Part shown: one piece after another, positions 6,715 through 9,863 of the stretch
Numbering within the stretch: the first letter of the stretch is position 1
Layout: each line of letters opens with the position of its first letter
Assembly: GCA_019347995.1 (NCBI GenBank)
Contig: JAHWKH010000060.1
Span: 1-9,863, forward strand
Origin: Gemmatimonadota bacterium
GTDB taxonomy: Bacteria > Gemmatimonadota > Gemmatimonadetes > Longimicrobiales > UBA6960
DNA length: 9,863 nucleotides
Reading direction: 5' to 3'
Made by a program: the position numbers and the translations under genes
The notes under the pieces: generated by a model
Database searches by the model: none
Seen by the model: only the letters and a program-made list of their open reading frames with translations
Told to the model about the DNA's origin: nothing

Positions 6715-6813
6715 ACGCCCGCGCGGCTCCTGCTCCTGCTCCCGCTCCTCTACACCCGCGGGGCCGTGGAGTCCGGCACTGCCTACCGATTGGAGCTGCG
6801 TCCCGGTCGCTGA
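6646..6813 (+). CDS. Small ORF with signal-peptide-like segment, possible N-terminal remnant
   Basis: From ATG 6646, preceded immediately by GGCGAGG, a 55-residue frame reads to TGA 6811-6813. Its middle is RRTPARLLLLLPLLYTRGA, a textbook charged-then-hydrophobic export signal, followed by GTAYRLELRPGR and the stop. The Leu run is encoded by four CTCCTG-like hexamers (6727-6750), so it may be simple-sequence DNA rather than a selected signal. It overlaps the minus-strand DUF4440-like remnant, and at most one of the two can be well preserved. It could be a truncated secreted-protein gene, a small exported peptide or chance. Confidence 0.22.
   Translation: MEAFEPSPHRGRQHAPDRSIVRRTPARLLLLLPLLYTRGAVESGTAYRLELRPGR
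6727..6750. repeat. Four imperfect CTCCTG hexamer repeats
   Basis: The units are CTCCTG, CTCCTG, CTCCCG and CTCCTC in tandem. They lie in the otherwise gene-poor stretch 6518-6858 and encode the Leu-rich core of the small plus-strand ORF. Confidence 0.6.
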
Positions 6814-6828
6814 CGGGGACCGCAGCCA

Positions 6829-6840
6829 GGGCGGCCGCCC
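6829..6840. repeat. 12-bp perfect palindrome downstream of the ABC operon
   Basis: GGGCGGCCGCCC is a perfect palindrome 18 bases beyond the stop of the ATPase gene. It has no loop and no T-run, so a terminator role is doubtful. It may be a chance GC-rich palindrome. Confidence 0.3.
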
Positions 6841-6858
6841 CTCGGCGTGGCTCAGGCC

Positions 6859-7668
6859 TCACGCCGGGCCTCCCGCCATGAGCTCCGTGAGCCGCTCCAG
6901 CGGCATGGCTTCCCTGGTGGCGTCGGCCACGACCCGACCGCGCCGCAGGACGACGAAGCGGTCACCCACGGGGTGCGCGTGGCGGGGGTTGTGGGTGACG
7001 AACACGACGCCCGCGCCCTGCTCCCGGGCGCTCTCCATGGCCCGGAGCACGGTCCGGGTCTGCCTCACGCCGAGAGCGGCGGTCGGCTCGTCCAGGATCA
7101 GCACGTCCGCCCCGTGGTGGAGCGCGCGCGCGATGGCCAACGACTGCCGCTCGCCGCCCGACAGCGTCGCCACGGCCCGGTCCGGGTCGCCTACCCGGAT
7201 GCCCGTACGCTCGAGCGCCTCACGCGCGAGCTCGCGGCACCGTGACGCGTCGAGCCGGCGGAGCGGGCCCCACCCGACGGTGGGCTCGGAGCCAAGGAAG
7301 AAGTTGCGCCAGACGCTCATGAGAGGGACGAGTGCCAGGTCCTGGTAGACGGTCTCGACGCCCCGCCGCCGGGCGTCGCGCGGCGAGGCGAAGCTCACGG
7401 GCTGGCCGTCGCGGAGCAGCTCGCCCGCCGTGGGAGCGTGGACTCCCGAAAGGAGGGCCACCAGCGTCGACTTCCCGGCGCCATTGTCCCCCAGCAGGCA
7501 GGTGATCGCGCCGGCGCGCACCTCGAACGATGCGTCCTCCAGGGCCGCCACGCCTCCGAAGCGCTTGCTCACGCCGCGGGCCTCGAGGAGGGGCCGGCCG
7601 GCGCCCGCGCGGCGCCCGCCCCGGGCGTCGCTCCCTCCGGCCGCCGAGAGGTCCGCCGGCGCGCTCAC
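6859..7668 (-). CDS. Sugar ABC importer ATP-binding protein (CUT2 family, single domain, FrcA-like)
   Basis: The ATPase subunit powers import of a simple sugar or polyol at the inner membrane. All motifs are intact in the 269 residues: Walker A GDNGAGKST (60-68), Q-loop Gln109 (VYQDLALVP), signature LSGGERQ (169-175), Walker B VLILDEP (189-195), then TAALGVRQT and the H-loop His226 (VFVTHNPRHA). TAALGVRQT and the single nucleotide-binding domain resemble FrcA; RbsA and XylG have two fused domains of about 500 residues. About 27 Ala/Gly-rich residues precede the domain start LLEARGVSKRF. GTG 7668 is chosen because it forms a GTGA overlap with the permease stop. It is the third gene of the operon. 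The same frame extends further upstream through the permease gene, but that part is shadow. Confidence 0.93.
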   Translation of the reverse strand: MSAPADLSAAGGSDARGGRRAGAGRPLLEARGVSKRFGGVAALEDASFEVRAGAITCLLGDNGAGKSTLVALLSGVHAPTAGELLRDGQPVSFASPRDARRRGVETVYQDLALVPLMSVWRNFFLGSEPTVGWGPLRRLDASRCRELAREALERTGIRVGDPDRAVATLSGGERQSLAIARALHHGADVLILDEPTAALGVRQTRTVLRAMESAREQGAGVVFVTHNPRHAHPVGDRFVVLRRGRVVADATREAMPLERLTELMAGGPA

Positions 7669-8654
7669 GCCACCACCGCCCTCCGGCGGACCCAGTCGTT
7701 GAAGACCACGGCCGCCACGAGCACGCCTCCCAGGAACACCTGGAACCAGTCGGCGTCGACGCCAGTGATGACGATGCCCTGCCGCACCATCCCGAAGACG
7801 AGGGCGCCGACGACCGCGCCGGCCACCGAGCCGTACCCACCGGTGAGGAGCGTGCCGCCGATGACCACCGCGATGATGGCCCGGAACTCCTGGAGCTCGC
7901 CCCTCAGCGCGTCGGCGCCCGTGAACCGGACGGCCTGGAGGATCGCCACCAGGCACGCCGCCAGCGCGGTGGTCATGAAGAGCGCCACCTTCACGCGACG
8001 GACCGGCACGCCCAGGTTCCGGGCGGCGTCGGGCGCGCCGCCGGCGGCGAAGACCCAGTTCCCCCACCGGGTGCGCTGCAGGATCCACGCTCCCACCGCG
8101 GCCGACGCGAGCCACCACAGGACCTCGACGCGGAAGGGGCCCACCGGCGTGCTCCCGAAAAGCAACCGCGCCCAGCCGAAGCCGGCCACGTCGTCGAGGC
8201 CGCCGAGCTGGGTTCGGCCGGTGAGGGCGCGCGTGCCCGCGATGGCCAGGCCCCGGAAGACGAAGAGGGTGCCCAGCGTGACGATGAACGACGGGAGCCC
8301 CGTCTTCACGACGAGCAGCCCGTTCCCCAGCCCGAGGAGCAGGCTCAGGGCGACCGTCGCGGCGACGGCGGGGAGCAGCGGCCAGCCGGCGTGCACGGTC
8401 AGCACCATGAGGCACATGCTCGCGAGGCCGATCATGGAGCCGACGGAGAGGTCGAACTCGCCGGCGATCATGAGGAGGGCCACGGCCACCGCCAGGATTC
8501 CCAGGGGCGCGGCGGCGTTGAGGAAGGCCGCGGTCCCGTCGAGGCTGCGGAAGGGCGCGCCGCCGACGACGGCGAAGACCGCCCACACCACCGCCGCGCC
8601 CAGCAGGGCGGCGGCGTCGGGGCGGGCCAGGAGGCGGCGCACGGTCCGCCTCAC
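7665..8654 (-). CDS. Sugar ABC importer permease (CUT2 family, FrcC/RbsC-like)
   Basis: A hydrophobic membrane protein of 329 residues with about 8-10 segments, matching the branched-chain/ribose permease fold (BPD_transp_2). Signature elements are AGEFDLSVGSMIGLA (64-78; GGIDLSVG in relatives), PSFIVTLGT (121-129) and WGNWVFAAGGAPDAARNLGV (197-215), the cytoplasmic coupling loop. GGTLLTGGYGSVAGAVVGA (266-284) is also typical. It should act as a homodimer with the single-domain ATPase. GTG 8654 gives VRRTVRRLLARPD ahead of helix 1; GTG 8642, four codons later, is about equally good and has GAGG nine bases upstream. It lies 20 nt after the binding-protein gene and overlaps the ATPase gene by 4 nt, so the three are surely co-transcribed. 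Confidence 0.92.
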   Translation of the reverse strand: MRRTVRRLLARPDAAALLGAAVVWAVFAVVGGAPFRSLDGTAAFLNAAAPLGILAVAVALLMIAGEFDLSVGSMIGLASMCLMVLTVHAGWPLLPAVAATVALSLLLGLGNGLLVVKTGLPSFIVTLGTLFVFRGLAIAGTRALTGRTQLGGLDDVAGFGWARLLFGSTPVGPFRVEVLWWLASAAVGAWILQRTRWGNWVFAAGGAPDAARNLGVPVRRVKVALFMTTALAACLVAILQAVRFTGADALRGELQEFRAIIAVVIGGTLLTGGYGSVAGAVVGALVFGMVRQGIVITGVDADWFQVFLGGVLVAAVVFNDWVRRRAVVA

Positions 8655-8674
8655 TCCGCCGCCGCGCCCCCGGC

Positions 8675-9733
8675 TCACCGCAGCCCGCGGGCGGTGGCGC
8701 TCCGCACGCGCTCCACGTCCGCCGCGGTGACGAGGGCCGGGCCGGTGCGGACGACGCCCACCGGCATCGTCCCGGTGCGCGTGGCCGTGACGAGGCTCAC
8801 CACGGCCAGGTATCCCTGGAGGTAGGGCTGCTGGTCGACCGCGAAGAGGAGCTCGCCGCGCTCGAGGGCGTCCAGCGCCTCGCTGGAGAGGTCGAAGGTG
8901 GCGAAGGCGACGCGGGGCCGCCGCTCCCGCCTCCGCAGGGCGGCGAGCGCCGGGCCCAGGGCGGCGGGGCCCAGCGTCAGCAGCCCATCCACCGAGGGAT
9001 CCTCCAGCGCGCCGGCGATACGCTCCTCGGTGTCGGCCGGGTCGGCGAGCTCGACCGCGACGGCGCGCGAGGCGCCGCCGGCCCGGGCCAGCGCATCCCC
9101 GAAGCCCCGGCAGCGGTCGTCGAGGGAGAGGTTGCCCACCTCGTGGTTCACGCAGAGCGCCCGGCGCACGCCCTCGCCGGCCATCCGCTCGCCCGCCCGC
9201 AGCCCCGCCTCGTAGTCCGGCTGCCCAACGTGCGCGCCGATGCCCAGATCGCCGAAGACCTCGCTCCCGGAGTTGAGGGACACGACGTGGATGCCCCGCT
9301 CGAGCGCCGACCGGACGGCCGCGCCCAGCGCGTCGGCGTCGGGGATGGAGACGGCGATGCCCTCGGGGCGGGAGGCGACGGCCGCCTCGATGAGGTCGGC
9401 CATCTCCACCATGGAGAAGCGCCCGGGCGCCTGATACTGCGCGTCCACGCCCAGGGCCTCCGCGGCGTCGGCCACCCCGTTGGCGACCACGGACCAGAAC
9501 GGGTCCGCCGACTGGCCGTGCGTGACGACGACGAACCGGGCCCGCTCCCCTCCTCCGGCGTCTCCCGCGGGGCCCGCGCCGCCCTCGGTCCGGGCCGGCG
9601 CGTCCCCACCGCAGCCGAACAGCGCCCCCGGGAGCAGGCCGACGGCTGCGCCGAGCCGGACCGCCCGCCACGGGGAGGCGGAGGCGGCGCGGGGGGTCGT
9701 CGGGGCCGGCGGGTCCGGGCGCGCTCGCGGCAT
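8675..9733 (-). CDS. Sugar-binding lipoprotein of the ABC importer (FrcB/RbsB-like)
   Basis: The 352-residue product captures the sugar outside the membrane. The N-terminus has a long basic/Pro-rich region, a hydrophobic core and the lipobox LFGC with Cys41, then a Gly/Ala-rich linker to about residue 63. The domain opens with FVVVTHGQSADPFWSVVANG (67-86), typical of simple-sugar binding proteins of the type I periplasmic-binding fold. CVNHEVGN (194-201) and DDRCRGF (205-211) hold Cys194 and Cys208, as in FrcB-like relatives. FDLSSEAL and FAVDQQPYLQGYLAV (297-311) form the ligand-pocket hinge region of this subfamily. The sugar is not identifiable from sequence alone; fructose, ribose or inositol types are all possible. 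ATG 9733 is the only sensible start, although no Shine-Dalgarno precedes it, so translation may be leaderless or coupled. It is the first gene of the visible operon. Confidence 0.93.
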   Translation of the reverse strand: MPRARPDPPAPTTPRAASASPWRAVRLGAAVGLLPGALFGCGGDAPARTEGGAGPAGDAGGGERARFVVVTHGQSADPFWSVVANGVADAAEALGVDAQYQAPGRFSMVEMADLIEAAVASRPEGIAVSIPDADALGAAVRSALERGIHVVSLNSGSEVFGDLGIGAHVGQPDYEAGLRAGERMAGEGVRRALCVNHEVGNLSLDDRCRGFGDALARAGGASRAVAVELADPADTEERIAGALEDPSVDGLLTLGPAALGPALAALRRRERRPRVAFATFDLSSEALDALERGELLFAVDQQPYLQGYLAVVSLVTATRTGTMPVGVVRTGPALVTAADVERVRSATARGLR

Positions 9734-9819
9734 GGGAGGCCAGAGTGTGGCGGCGCGCGCGGGACCCGCAAGGCCCGAGGCCGTGGGCGCGGCCGCGAAG
9801 AGGGCTCAGCCGCCGCGGT

Positions 9820-9863
9820 TCAACCCGCCAGGTGGTGGAGGGTCAGGGTCCAGTCCTCCTGTC
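9820..9863 (-). CDS. Probable 3' end of an upstream minus-strand gene, unidentified
   Basis: At the right edge, one minus frame reads QEDWTLTLHHLAG and then TGA (9822-9820). Its hydrophobic/acidic mix resembles a real C-terminus more than the Pro/Gly/Arg-rich readings of the other frames. Only 13 residues are visible, so the family cannot be told. If real, it ends 86 nt before the binding-protein gene and could belong to the same operon. Confidence 0.4.
   Translation of the reverse strand, partial: QEDWTLTLHHLAG

Noticed and set aside
7669..8586. Possible fusion of ATPase with upstream sequence in the same frame
   Set aside because: The upstream residues lie out of frame within the permease gene, and the GTGA stop/start overlap explains the true start.
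7438..8825. Two long plus-strand frames across the ABC operon
   Set aside because: They are antisense to the permease and ATPase genes, and their Ser/Thr/Arg/Pro or Asp/His/Glu-rich composition carries no motif.
9734..9819. Promoter or operator upstream of the sugar ABC operon
   Set aside because: I saw only general GC-rich sequence with a GCGGCCGC-type site and no -35/-10 pair or clear inverted repeat.
1..9863. CRISPR array, tRNA, rRNA, insertion sequence or phage gene
   Set aside because: No spaced direct repeats, cloverleaf, conserved rRNA sequence, transposase motif or terminal inverted repeats were found.

Overview
This is a very GC-rich window, with codon third positions almost all G or C. 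It looks like chromosomal DNA of a high-GC soil or aquatic bacterium. A secreted N-acyl-D-amino-acid deacylase, an exported protein-isoaspartate methyltransferase, frequent GTG/TTG starts and compact operons would fit Gemmatimonadota. Myxococcota, Acidobacteriota or Actinomycetota cannot be excluded. I see no CRISPR array, tRNA, rRNA, transposase or integrase.

Left part (1-1750): the C-terminal half of a beta-lactamase-fold serine hydrolase (+) converges on an ArsR-type winged-helix regulator (-). The regulator has no convincing start and looks frameshifted or decaying. It diverges from an SDR oxidoreductase (+, GTG 953). Between them lie three tandem TTCGCAnn octamers that end in the SDR ribosome-binding site, which makes them a candidate operator.

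Middle (1826-5725): an exported PCMT-family methyltransferase overlaps an APC amino-acid permease by 4 nt (TTGA). They converge on a secreted N-acyl-D-amino-acid deacylase (-). Together they suggest a local theme of handling damaged, D- or acylated amino acids. The deacylase frame lacks a stop at its natural end and runs into the permease gene.

Right part (5861-9863): a TehB-like class I SAM methyltransferase (+) diverges from the deacylase. Next comes a degraded gap (6518-6858). On the minus strand the gap holds what looks like the C-terminal remnant of a DUF4440/SnoaL-like protein, and on the plus strand a signal-peptide-like small ORF. The rest is a CUT2-type sugar ABC importer operon on the minus strand: lipoprotein binding protein, then 20 nt, then permease, then a GTGA overlap, then a single-domain ATPase. 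A further minus-strand gene probably ends at 9820.

No wholly new system is obvious. The best leads are the exported PCMT and permease pair beside the deacylase, the tandem operator-like repeats, and the hidden remnant genes in 6514-6813.
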